Shown here: positions 45,386-55,160 of the stretch, in pieces
Layout: every line of letters begins with the position of its first letter
How positions within the stretch are numbered: position 1 is the stretch's first letter
Source: MR-S7 sp000400995
Lineage (GTDB): Bacteria > Pseudomonadota > Gammaproteobacteria > Burkholderiales > Burkholderiaceae_C
Direction of reading: 5' to 3'
NCBI RefSeq assembly: GCF_045291395.1
Contig: NZ_CP152342.1
Span: 4,526,001-4,590,000, forward strand
Length of the DNA stretch: 64,000 nucleotides
The notes under the pieces: model-generated
The model's input: the letters and a program-made list of their open reading frames with translations, nothing else
Told to the model about the DNA's origin: nothing
Database searches by the model: none
Position numbers and translations under genes: made by a program

Positions 45386-45401
45386 ACGGCGCGGGGCCAA
45401 A

Positions 45402-45424
45402 AGAAAAGGCTCCCGAGGGAGCCT
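45402..45424 (-). terminator. terminator after RRM protein 1
   Basis: Stem GGCTCC/GGAGCC with a tight loop. On the minus strand it is followed by TTTTCTTTT. It ends the 45445-45890 gene and sits 17 bases past the convergent SDR stop. Confidence 0.8.
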
Positions 45425-45444
45425 GTCTTGTGCGCTGGTGGGCC

Positions 45445-45890
45445 TCAGTAGCTGTTGCCGCCGCCACCGTAGCCGCCGCGGCCACCACCGCCGCCGCCAC
45501 GCGGACCCGCGCCATACGGGCTGCGGAAGCCGCCTTCGCTGCGGCCGCCGCCACCGAAGCCACCGCCGCCGCCACTGCGGCCGCCGCCGTAACCACCACC
45601 GCCGCCGCCACCGAAGCCGCCGCCGCTGCGGGGGGACGGGGTTCCATGGGGCGCGCTTCGTTCACCACGAGACTACGGCCGCCCAGGGACTGGCCGTTCA
45701 TGCCGTTGATGGCGTCTTGTGCCTCGGCGTCACTGCCCATCTCGACGAAGCCGAAACCCTTGGAGCGGCCCGTGTCCCGCTCCATCATGACCTTGGCGCT
45801 GGTCACGGCGCCAAACTGGCCAAACGCCTGCTCGAGATCTTGGTCGCGCACCGTGTAGGGCAGGTTGCCGACATACAGTTTGTTGCCCAT
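45445..45890 (-). CDS. glycine-rich RRM RNA-binding protein 1 (apparent frameshift)
   Basis: Small RNA-binding protein with one RRM: RNP2 KLYVGNLPY and RNP1 KGFGFVEM. In the frame as given, the tail after EPRPP reads as an alanine/valine repeat. One more base in the G6 run 45630-45635 turns it into the usual Gly/Arg/Phe/Tyr-rich tail ending GGNSY (148 residues). GGAG precedes the ATG at 45890. Homologues in other bacteria are often cold-induced, acting as RNA chaperones; this is family knowledge only. Confidence 0.88.
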
Positions 45891-46077
45891 CAAGGGACTC
45901 CTCAAAAACAATTGGATAGAGCGACGGAGTCCCGAACCCGCAGCCAGTTGATCACAAAGACGCCCCTATGCGCGAAACTGACGGATCACCGCAACCTCGG
46001 CGAGGCAAAAAACTCGCCGCAAATATTATGTGCCAGAACTAAGGCAGAAATACAAGGAGTTTTCCGCCCCTGTGGCA

Positions 46078-46104
46078 CAAAAAAAGAGGGCCTTTCGGCC
46101 CTCT
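46078..46104 (-). terminator. terminator after RRM protein 2
   Basis: Perfect stem AGAGGGCC/GGCCCTCT with a 4-base loop. On the minus strand it is followed by seven or more Ts. Confidence 0.88.
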
Positions 46105-46122
46105 CTTCATTTGCAGTCGCTA

Positions 46123-46466
46123 TCAGTAGCTGGAACGGCCGCCGCCGTAGCCGCCACGGCCACCGCCACCGCCGTAGCCGCCGCCACCGAAGCCACCGCC
46201 GCTGCGGGGGGGCGGGGTTCCATCGGACGGGCTTCGTTGACCACCAGGTCACGGCCGCCGAAGTTCTGGCCATGCACGCCCTGGATGGCGGCCTGGGCTT
46301 CGGCATCGCTGCCCATTTCGACGAAACCAAAGCCCTTGGAGCGGCCGGTGTCGCGCTCCATCATGACCTTGGCGCTTTGGACAGCGCCGAATTGGCCGAA
46401 CGTCTGCTCCAGGTCGTTGTCGCGGAAGGAATAGGGCAGATTGCCCACGTAGAGTTTGTTGCCCAT
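46123..46466 (-). CDS. glycine-rich RRM RNA-binding protein 2 (apparent frameshift)
   Basis: Paralogue of the neighbouring RRM gene: RNP2 KLYVGNLPY and RNP1 KGFGFVEM are identical and most of the RRM is shared. The frame breaks at the G7 run 46206-46212. Adding one base gives a Gly-rich tail ending GGRSSY and a protein of 114 residues. The two genes are tandem, in the same orientation, and have similar leaders, so they arose by local duplication. Each has its own terminator. Confidence 0.88.
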
Positions 46467-46677
46467 GATCGGACTCCTAAAAAAACACGAAATGCGATGG
46501 AGCCTGACGCAATCAACAAACCTGTGACGACTTCAAAGACGCGAAACTGACCAAACACCGCAGCCTGCATTCCTGCAAGGCAGAAAGGCGTAACCATTAT
46601 CGGGCATTGCCGCGTGCAGAAAACGGCGGATAGTGCGTGGCAGCAACACTTTTCAGGGTAAATACCTGGGCAGTCGT
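46467..46677 (-). promoter_or_regulatory. leader/promoter region of RRM protein 2
   Basis: No gene is visible. Reading leftward it should hold the RRM2 promoter and 5' UTR. A stretch with CAAAGACGCGAAACTGACC (46534-46552) recurs upstream of RRM1 (45957-45986, with CCCTATG inserted). The shared element lies 65-85 bases before each start codon and may be a common regulatory element. The right end overlaps the promoter of the Mn riboswitch gene. Confidence 0.4.
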
Positions 46678-46862
46678 TACAATGCGCCCCAGTCCTTGGG
46701 GAGTAGCCTGCCCTTGCGCCGCTGGCGCGAGAGGAGGCATGCATCAACAGACTTGGGGCCCACCGGGCGCCATGGTGCATGAGGTCCGCCGCAATGGCGG
46801 GCTGGGCGAGACCATTGACTGCGCGCCGATCCCATAGGCCGGAATCGGTGCGCGGTCAATGC
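46678..46862 (+). promoter_or_regulatory. yybP-ykoY manganese riboswitch
   Basis: A TACAAT -10 (46678-46683) starts a leader with the two conserved riboswitch boxes: GGGGAGTAG (46698-46706) and GGGCGAGACC (46804-46813). The closing hairpin is ATTGACTGCGC...GCGCGGTCAAT (about 46813-46860). These are hallmarks of the yybP-ykoY Mn2+ aptamer, and the gene downstream is a member of a family this riboswitch controls. Expression is therefore expected to rise with Mn2+. A 16-base perfect palindrome (46871-46886) lies between the aptamer and the start codon. Confidence 0.9.
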
Positions 46863-46897
46863 TGTCCGATCTATTTCCGGCCGGAAATCCCCCCACC

Positions 46898-47455
46898 ATG
46901 GAAGCCTTCCTCGTCTCCACCGCCATCGTCGCCCTCGCCGAAATGGGCGACAAGACCCAGCTGCTCTCGCTCGTGCTCGCCGCGCGGTTCCGCAAGCCCT
47001 GGCCTATCGTCTGGGGCATTTTCGTGGCCACCGTGGTCAACCATGCGCTGGCCGGGGCCGTGGGCGCATGGGTGACCACGGTGCTGGGGCCGCAGGCACT
47101 GCGCTGGGTGCTGGGGCTGTCGTTCATCGCCATGGCCGTGTGGATGCTGATCCCCGACAAGCTCGACGACGACGGAGCAACCCGGGCGCCGCGCTTCGGC
47201 GTCTTCGGCACCACGCTCGTGGCCTTCTTCCTGGCCGAGATGGGCGACAAGACGCAGATCGCCACGGTGATGCTGGCGGCGCAGTACAGCGCCTACCTCT
47301 GGGTGGTGGCCGGCACCACGCTGGGCATGATGCTCGCCAATGCGCCCGTCGTCTGGCTGGGCGAGCGCATCACGCGGCGCGTGCCGATCCGCGCGGTGCA
47401 CGTGGTTTCGGCCGTCATCTTCCTCGTGCTCGGGCTGCTGGCGCTTTTGGCATAA
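46898..47455 (+). CDS. mneA: TMEM165/Gdt1-family (UPF0016) manganese exporter
   Basis: 185 residues with six predicted TMs and two copies of the family signature EMGDKTQ (ALAEMGDKTQLLSL and FLAEMGDKTQIATV), which form the cation site. Family members export Mn2+ or exchange Ca2+/Mn2+ for protons; the upstream Mn riboswitch supports manganese. The ATG at 46898 fits the family N-terminus (MEAFLVST). An in-frame ATG at 46859 lies inside the riboswitch. The Shine-Dalgarno is weak. Confidence 0.88.
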   Translation: MEAFLVSTAIVALAEMGDKTQLLSLVLAARFRKPWPIVWGIFVATVVNHALAGAVGAWVTTVLGPQALRWVLGLSFIAMAVWMLIPDKLDDDGATRAPRFGVFGTTLVAFFLAEMGDKTQIATVMLAAQYSAYLWVVAGTTLGMMLANAPVVWLGERITRRVPIRAVHVVSAVIFLVLGLLALLA

Positions 47456-47463
47456 TGGCCGAC

Positions 47464-47512
47464 GCGCCGATTTGCCACCGCTTGCGGGCGCTTTACAAAT
47501 TCAGCTAAAGAC
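47464..47512 (+). promoter_or_regulatory. SAM-II riboswitch upstream of metX
   Basis: Matches the SAM-II (metA motif) pseudoknot consensus: P1 GCGCC/GGCGC (47464-47468, 47487-47491), loop GATTTG (47469-47474) pairing with CAAATT (about 47495-47500), a CTTGC segment, and the near-invariant AGCTAAAG (47503-47510). SAM binding would lower metX expression. An intrinsic terminator follows before the start codon. Confidence 0.85.
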
Positions 47513-47530
47513 ATGACCGATGGAGATGCG

Positions 47531-47566
47531 ACCCGGCCTCGTTTTTAGCGACAGCCGGGTTTTTTC
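47531..47566 (+). terminator. intrinsic terminator abutting the metX start codon
   Basis: Stem ACCCGGC (47531-47537) with GCCGGGT (47554-47560), a 16-base loop, and a T tract that runs to the base before the metX ATG. Together with the SAM-II aptamer it may act as the expression platform. It leaves metX almost without a Shine-Dalgarno; only the GGG of the stem is available. Confidence 0.7.
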
Positions 47567-48694
47567 ATGTCCTTCATCGCCACACCGCAGTCCATGCACT
47601 TCGCCGAGGCCCTCGCCCTGCAGTCGGGCGCCTCGATCCGCGACTACACGCTGGCCTACGAAACCTACGGCACGCTGAATGCCGACAAGAGCAACGCCGT
47701 GCTCGTGTGCCACGCGCTCAACGCCTCCCACCACGTCGCGGGCGTCTACGAAGGCCAGCCGAAAAGCGAGGGCTGGTGGGACAACATGATCGGGCCGGGC
47801 AAGCCGGTGGACACCAACCGCTTCTTTGTCATCGGCGTCAACAACCTGGGCTCGTGCTTCGGCTCCACCGGCCCCATGCACACCCACCCCGACACAGGCG
47901 AGGTCTATGGCGCCGATTTCCCCGTGGTCACGGTGGAGGACTGGGTGAATGCCCAGGCGCGGCTCCTGGACTGCCTGGGCATCGAGCAGCTCGCCGCCGT
48001 GATGGGCGGCAGCCTCGGCGGCATGCAGGCGCTGAGCTGGACGCTGCAGTACCCCGGGCGCATGCGCCACGCCGTGGTGGTGGCCAGCGCCCCGAACCTC
48101 ACGGCCGAGAACATCGCCTTCAACGAAGTGGCGCGCCGCGCCATCGTGACCGATCCTGACTTCCACGGCGGGCACTTCTACCGCCACGGCGTGATACCCA
48201 AGCGAGGCCTGCGCATCGCGCGCATGATCGGCCACATCACCTACCTGAGCGACGACGTGATGAACGAGAAGTTCGGACGCCAGCTGCGCGAGGGGATGCA
48301 GCTCAAGTACAGCACGCAGGACATCGAGTTCCAGATCGAGAGCTACCTGCGCTACCAGGGCGACAAGTTCAGCGAATACTTCGACGCCAACACCTACCTG
48401 CTCATTACGCGCGCGCTCGACTACTTCGACCCTGCGCGCCAGCACGGCGGCAGCCTCACGCAGGCGCTGGCCGCGGCGCGCGCCCGCTTCCTGCTCGTGA
48501 GCTTCACCACCGACTGGCGCTTCTCGCCCCAGCGCAGCCGGGAGATCGTGCACGCCCTGCTGGAGAACCGCCGCGACGTGAGCTACGCCGAGATCGACGC
48601 ACCCCACGGGCATGACGCCTTTCTGCTCGATGACGCCCGCTACATGGGCGTAGTTCGCTCTTATTTCGATAGTATTGCCAAGGAGCTGACATGA
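47567..48694 (+). CDS. metX: homoserine O-acyltransferase MetX
   Basis: Activates homoserine for methionine synthesis. 375 residues, alpha/beta-hydrolase fold, nucleophile S149 in MGGSLGGMQAL, catalytic D and H near the C-terminus (DAPHGHDAFL). The MetX family contains both acetyl- and succinyl-transferases; sequence inspection alone does not settle which acyl-CoA is used here. It overlaps metW by 4 bases and is preceded by the SAM-II element. Confidence 0.93.
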   Translation: MSFIATPQSMHFAEALALQSGASIRDYTLAYETYGTLNADKSNAVLVCHALNASHHVAGVYEGQPKSEGWWDNMIGPGKPVDTNRFFVIGVNNLGSCFGSTGPMHTHPDTGEVYGADFPVVTVEDWVNAQARLLDCLGIEQLAAVMGGSLGGMQALSWTLQYPGRMRHAVVVASAPNLTAENIAFNEVARRAIVTDPDFHGGHFYRHGVIPKRGLRIARMIGHITYLSDDVMNEKFGRQLREGMQLKYSTQDIEFQIESYLRYQGDKFSEYFDANTYLLITRALDYFDPARQHGGSLTQALAAARARFLLVSFTTDWRFSPQRSREIVHALLENRRDVSYAEIDAPHGHDAFLLDDARYMGVVRSYFDSIAKELT

Positions 48695-49275
48695 GCGACC
48701 ACGCCACCATGCAAGCCATCGCGCGCCGCGTGCCCCAGGGCGCGCGCGTGCTCGACCTGGGTTGCGGCGACGGGGCGCTGCTCGACCTGCTGCAGCGCGA
48801 GCGCGGCTGCAGCGGCTACGGTATCGAGATAGCCGACGCCAACGTGCTCGCCTGCGTGCGCCGCGGCGTGAACGTGATCCAGCTCAACCTCGACGAGGGG
48901 CTGGCCATGTTCGCCGACAACAGCTTCGACGTGGTCTTGCAGATCGACACACTGCAGCACCTGCGCAACGCCGAGGTGATGCTGCGCGAGACCGCTCGCG
49001 TGGGGCGCAGCGGCATCGTCGCCTTCCCGAATTTCGCCCACTGGCCCAACCGCCTGTCGGTGCTGCGCGGACGCATGCCCGTCACGCGGCGCCTGCCCTA
49101 CCAGTGGTACGACACACCCAACATCCGCGTGGGCACGTACAAGGACTTCGAGGTGCTGGCCGGCAAGAACAAGCTGCGCATCCTCGACGCCTTCGGGCTG
49201 CAGGACGGGCGGGAGGTGCGCTGGCTGCCCAACGCGCGCGCCGGCACGGCGGTGTTCCACTTCGAGCACGATTGA
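48691..49275 (+). CDS. metW: methionine biosynthesis protein MetW
   Basis: 194 residues, methyltransferase-like fold with SAM motif VLDLGCGDGALL, and the family pieces FPNFAHWPNR and LPYQWYDTPNIR. MetW is needed with MetX for efficient homoserine acylation in several proteobacteria. ATGA overlap couples it to metX. Confidence 0.93.
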   Translation: MSDHATMQAIARRVPQGARVLDLGCGDGALLDLLQRERGCSGYGIEIADANVLACVRRGVNVIQLNLDEGLAMFADNSFDVVLQIDTLQHLRNAEVMLRETARVGRSGIVAFPNFAHWPNRLSVLRGRMPVTRRLPYQWYDTPNIRVGTYKDFEVLAGKNKLRILDAFGLQDGREVRWLPNARAGTAVFHFEHD

Positions 49276-49404
49276 GGCAGGGCCGCCCGGTACGTGACAC
49301 CGCGTAAGGGATTGCGTGAATAAATGTAACTAGGTGTTTGCCGTAGATTCGTTGGCCCGTCCGGAGCGAACCGGACACCACGAATATCTCAGGAGACACC
49401 CCCC

Positions 49405-51426
49405 ATGGCCGCTTCGTCCGCCAACAACCGTTCCGTCGCCCGCCGGGTCACGCTGATGGCGCTGTGCCTGGTGGCGCTGGTGCTGGTGGGTGTGGGGGCG
49501 ACGCTGGCGGTGCTGACCGAGCGCAGCACGCGCGCGCAGCTGGTGCAGAGCGTGGGCACGACGGCGCAGGCCGTGGCCCAGTCGCTGGACGCCGCCGACA
49601 ACACCAACCGCGAGATGGTGCGCGCCACGATGCGGGGCTTCCAGCGGTACTTCGAGGCCACCATGCAGCTCGACGAAGGCGCGGGCGAACTGCGCAGCTA
49701 CGGCGCGCTGGTCAATGGCGACTACGGCTCGGTGGACAAGTTTGCCCAGGAGACGGGCGGCGTGGCCTCCGTGTATGCGCGCAAGGGCGACGACTTCGTG
49801 CGCATCACCACGTCCGTGAAGAACGCCCAGGGCGAGCGCGAACTGGACACGCCGCTCGCGCGCACCGACCCGGCCTATGCCGCCGTGCTCAAGGGCGAGC
49901 CCTTCACCGGCCTGGTCATGGTGCAGGGCAAGCCCTACATGGGCCACTACCTGCCGGTCAAGGACGCCAGCGGCAAGATCGTGGCGCTGCTGTTCATCGG
50001 CAACGACGTGAGCATCTTCCACACCATGCTGCAAAAGCAGGTCGAGCAGACGCGCTTCTTCGAGCATGGCGGCGTGTACGTGATCAACCCCGGCGTTTCG
50101 CTGGAGCAGGCGCGCTTCGTCTACCACCCCGCGGCGCGCGGGCGCGGCGTGCTGGAGGCCTTCCCGCAGGCCAAGCCCTTCCTGGAATCGCTGGCGGCCG
50201 CCGAGGACGGTTTCGTGCGCCACGCGGCCCCCGTGCTCTATGCCGACGCGGACGACCCCTGGGCGCTCATGCGCAAGACCCAAGGCGGCTGGTGGGTGGT
50301 GGCCGAGGTGCCCGATGCCGAGGCCATGGCCGGCCAGCGCCACATCACCTGGGCCGTGTGGGGGCTGATGGCCCTGGCCGTGGCGCTGCTGGGTGTGGGC
50401 CTGCTCGTGATGCTGCGCCGCGGCGTGAGCCAGCCGCTCACCGAGCTCACGCAGGCCATCACCCTCGTGGCGCACGGCGATCTCACCCAGAGCTTCCGCA
50501 CCACGCGGCGCGACGAGATCGGCGCCCTGGTGCAGGAGGTGGAAGGCATGCGCCAGCGCTACGTGCAGATGCTGCAGCAGGTGCGCACTGCGGTGGACAG
50601 CATCGACACCGCCAGCGCCGAGATCGCCAGCGGCAACCAGGACCTTTCCGCCCGCACCGAAGCCACGGCCAGCAGCCTTGCGCAAACCGCGCAGAGCATG
50701 GACCAGTTCACCGCCACGGTGCGCCAGTCGGCCGACGCGGCGCGCCAGGCCAACCAGCTCGCCGCGTCCGCCGCGGAGGTGGCCGCGCGCGGCGGGCAGG
50801 TGGTGGGCGAGGTGGTCACCACCATGGGCGACATCAACCAGAGTTCGCGCAAGATCGCCGACATCATCGGTGTGATCGACGGCATCGCCTTCCAGACCAA
50901 CATCCTGGCGCTCAACGCCGCCGTGGAAGCGGCGCGCGCGGGCGAGCAGGGCCGGGGCTTCGCCGTGGTGGCGGGCGAAGTGCGCAGCCTGGCGGGCCGC
51001 TCGGCCGAGGCGGCGCGCGAGATCAAGCAGCTCATCCAGGCCTCGGTGCAGAAGGTCGAATCCGGCGCGCGCCTGGTGCAGGACGCGGGCAGCACCATGG
51101 GCGAGATCGTGGGCAGCGTGCAGCGCGTGGGCGACATCATCGGCGAGATCACCGTCGCCGCCGACGAGCAGGCCGGCAGCATCGGTCAGGTCAACCAGGC
51201 CGTGGGCCAGCTCGACCAGATGACGCAGCAGAATGCCGCCCTCGTCGAGCAATCGGCCGCCGCGGCGCACAGCCTGCGCGAGCAGGCCTCGCGCCTGGCC
51301 GGCGCGGTGCAGGTGTTCAAGCTCGGCCCGGGCATGGACGGGCCGGCGGCGCTGGCGCTGGAGGCGGCGCCGCCCCAGCCGGCCCTGGGCGCGCGGGCCG
51401 CGCAGCCGGCGCTCGAACATGCCTGA
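49405..51426 (+). CDS. methyl-accepting chemotaxis protein (Cache type)
   Basis: 673 residues: TM1 (about 15-37), a periplasmic Cache-like sensor of the Cache_3-Cache_2 type (about 60-310, VYARKGDDFVRI, YMGHYLPVKD, WWVVAEVPDAEAM), TM2 (about 313-333), HAMP, and the cytoplasmic signalling domain. The highly conserved hairpin tip is IAFQTNILALNAAVEAARAG. GGAGA precedes the ATG. The ligand is unknown; such sensors often bind small organic acids. No che genes are nearby. Confidence 0.93.
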   Translation: MAASSANNRSVARRVTLMALCLVALVLVGVGATLAVLTERSTRAQLVQSVGTTAQAVAQSLDAADNTNREMVRATMRGFQRYFEATMQLDEGAGELRSYGALVNGDYGSVDKFAQETGGVASVYARKGDDFVRITTSVKNAQGERELDTPLARTDPAYAAVLKGEPFTGLVMVQGKPYMGHYLPVKDASGKIVALLFIGNDVSIFHTMLQKQVEQTRFFEHGGVYVINPGVSLEQARFVYHPAARGRGVLEAFPQAKPFLESLAAAEDGFVRHAAPVLYADADDPWALMRKTQGGWWVVAEVPDAEAMAGQRHITWAVWGLMALAVALLGVGLLVMLRRGVSQPLTELTQAITLVAHGDLTQSFRTTRRDEIGALVQEVEGMRQRYVQMLQQVRTAVDSIDTASAEIASGNQDLSARTEATASSLAQTAQSMDQFTATVRQSADAARQANQLAASAAEVAARGGQVVGEVVTTMGDINQSSRKIADIIGVIDGIAFQTNILALNAAVEAARAGEQGRGFAVVAGEVRSLAGRSAEAAREIKQLIQASVQKVESGARLVQDAGSTMGEIVGSVQRVGDIIGEITVAADEQAGSIGQVNQAVGQLDQMTQQNAALVEQSAAAAHSLREQASRLAGAVQVFKLGPGMDGPAALALEAAPPQPALGARAAQPALEHA

Positions 51427-51538
51427 GGGCGCGTTGGTCACGGCAAAGGCATCCTGACCTTGCCCTGAGCACCGCACAGGTTCAGGGGCCGGGGGCGGCG
51501 CACGGTTATCCTCGGGCCACCGCCGCCCGCTTCGCCTC

Positions 51539-52779
51539 ATGCTGCCGCACCTCGACGTTCCCACCATGCTGCTGATGACTGCGGCAGCATCGCTCACCAT
51601 GGCGTGCTCCCTCGCGGCCATGCAACCGGGGCGCCGCGAGGGCATGGGCCTGTGGGCGCTGGCGTTGATGCTGCACACCGCCACCTACATCCTGTACACG
51701 CTGCGCGGCGTGGCGCCCGACTGGGCCAGCATCGTGCTGGCCAACACGCTGCTGTCGGGCACCTTCGCGCTGGTGCTGGCGGCCGTGCACCAGTTCCAGG
51801 GGCGGGAGATGCCCTGGCGGCGGATGGTGCCGCCGGTGCTCGTCATGGCGCTGCTGTTCGCCGTGTTCATCGACGACTACCGCGCGCGCCTGATAGTGAC
51901 GAGCACACTGCTGCCGCTGCAACTGCTCCTGATCCTGTGGGCACTGTGGCGGCCGCAGCCGCCGCCGCAGCTGCGCGGCGCGGTGCTGCTGTCGGTGGGG
52001 GTGGCGCTACAGGTGATGCTGCTGTCGGTGCGCGGCGTGCTGGAGCTCACCAACGGCACCTCGGTCGAAGGGCTGATGCGCGGCAGCGGCATGCAGTCTC
52101 TCGTCTTCATGGCGGCGTTCGTCGTCGTCGTCCTGTCGTCGCTGGGCTTCATCGTCATGGCCAAGGACCGGGCCGATGCGGCCAACCGCCACTTCGCGGC
52201 GCACGATGCGCTCACCGGCGTGGCCAACCGCCGCTCGCTCATCGCTGCGCTGGAGCGTGACGTGGCGCGTGCCGTGCGCACGCGCGAGCCCTACGCGCTG
52301 ATGATGCTGGACATCGACCATTTCAAGGCCGTCAACGACACGCGCGGCCACCTCGCCGGCGACCAGGTGCTGTGCCATGTGGCGGCCATGCTGCGCACCC
52401 GCCTGCGCGCACAGGACCTGGTGGGCCGCTACGGCGGCGAGGAATTCCTCGTGCTGCTGCCCGACACGCCCCTGCGCGGCGCCATGGAACTGGCCGAAGT
52501 GCTGCGCCAGGCGGTCGCGCAGACGCCCTGCATGCACGAAGGCCGGGCGCTGCCCGTCACCGTGAGCATCGGCGTCTGCGGCGGGCGGCTGGAGCAGGGC
52601 GACCACGGCGACCTGCTGATCCACACCGCTGACCAGGCGCTCTACGCCGCCAAGGCGGCCGGGCGCAACCGCGTCGAGGGCGCCTTGCTGCCGCGCGACG
52701 GCCCGCCCACCCTGCCCATGCAGAGGCCGGAGGGGCTGGCGTATCCTGTGCCCTTTCCCCATCGCTCCGAGGAACTGCC

Positions 52780-52783
<4 letters not shown>
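51539..52783 (+). CDS. membrane diguanylate cyclase (GGDEF) 1
   Basis: Makes cyclic di-GMP. 414 residues: about six N-terminal TMs (to about 205) with no recognisable sensor, then a GGDEF domain with active-site GGEEF and the RxxD inhibitory site five residues ahead of it (RAQDLVGRYGGEEF). Both suggest an active, product-inhibited enzyme. Overlaps the M20 peptidase gene by 4 bases. Confidence 0.92.
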
Positions 52784-54243
<1,460 letters not shown>

Positions 54244-54257
54244 ACACCGCTCCCGCC

Positions 54258-55103
54258 ATGCAGGACCTGCCCGAGTCCACGCTGAGCCCCTTCACCGCCG
54301 GCGACGGCGAGAACCTCGCCGTGCGCGACTGGCCGCTGCCCACCCGCGAGCGGCGCGGCACCGTGCTTGTCGTGCACGGGCTGGGCGAGCACTCGGCCCG
54401 CTACCGCATGCTCGCCGCGCGCCTGAACGGCTGGGGGTTCGCCGTGCGCAGCTACGACCACTACGGCCATGGCGAGTCGGGCGGCCCGCGCGGCGGCCTG
54501 ACCAGCGACCTGCGCCTGGAAGACGACCTGGCCGATCTGATCGACGCCACGCGCGCGCGCATGCGCCCGGGCGAGCCGCTGGTGCTGCTGGGCCACAGCA
54601 TGGGCGGGCTGGTGGCCGCGCACCTGGTGGCGCGGGGCGTGCGGCCCGTGGAGGCGCTGGTGCTTTCGTCGCCTGCGCTCGCTGCCTTCCTGAACCCCGT
54701 GCAGAAACTCCTGCTGGCCACGCTGCCGCGCCTGGTGCCGAACCTGCGCGTAGGCAACGGCCTGGACGCGGATTTCCTGTCGCACGACGCGGACGTGGTC
54801 GCAGCCTACCGGGCCGACCGGCGCTGCCACGACCGCATCTGCGCCCGCCTGGCGCGCTATATCGCCGACGCCGGCCCCGTCACGGTGGCCCATGCGCCGC
54901 AATGGAGCGTGCCCACGCTGCTGCTCTGGGGCGAGGACGACCGCATCGTGGACCCCGCCGGCAGCCAGGTCTTCGCCGCTGCCGCGCCGCAGGACGTGTT
55001 GGCCGCGCAAGGCTTCGCGGGGCTGTACCACGAGATCTTCAACGAGCGCGAAGCCCAGCCCGTCTTCACGGCGCTGGGGCATTGGCTCGGGGAAAGGTTC
55101 TAA
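54258..55103 (+). CDS. S33 alpha/beta hydrolase, monoacylglycerol lipase-like
   Basis: 281 residues. Catalytic triad: S in GHSMGG, D in WGEDDRIVD, H in GLYHEIFNE. HGLGEHSARY forms the oxyanion loop. This arrangement matches the lysophospholipase/monoacylglycerol lipase group. It starts 14 bases after the M20 gene and may be cotranscribed. Confidence 0.9.
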   Translation: MQDLPESTLSPFTAGDGENLAVRDWPLPTRERRGTVLVVHGLGEHSARYRMLAARLNGWGFAVRSYDHYGHGESGGPRGGLTSDLRLEDDLADLIDATRARMRPGEPLVLLGHSMGGLVAAHLVARGVRPVEALVLSSPALAAFLNPVQKLLLATLPRLVPNLRVGNGLDADFLSHDADVVAAYRADRRCHDRICARLARYIADAGPVTVAHAPQWSVPTLLLWGEDDRIVDPAGSQVFAAAAPQDVLAAQGFAGLYHEIFNEREAQPVFTALGHWLGERF

Positions 55104-55160
55104 GCGAAATCGGCCTCTGGCGCTTGTCCATCAAGCGCTGGAAGCTATTGTTTCGGGAGC
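55102..55160 (-). repeat. dispersed ~60 bp repeat, copy 10
   Basis: Reverse copy CGAAATCGGCCTCTGGCGC ... GAAGCTATTGTTTCGGGAGC, lying between convergent genes. Its right half supplies the stop and last codons of the diguanylate cyclase gene at 55131. Confidence 0.8.

Noticed and set aside
45480..45640. GCC-rich tandem repeat as a microsatellite
   Set aside because: It is the codon pattern of the glycine-rich tail of the RRM protein, not an independent repeat.
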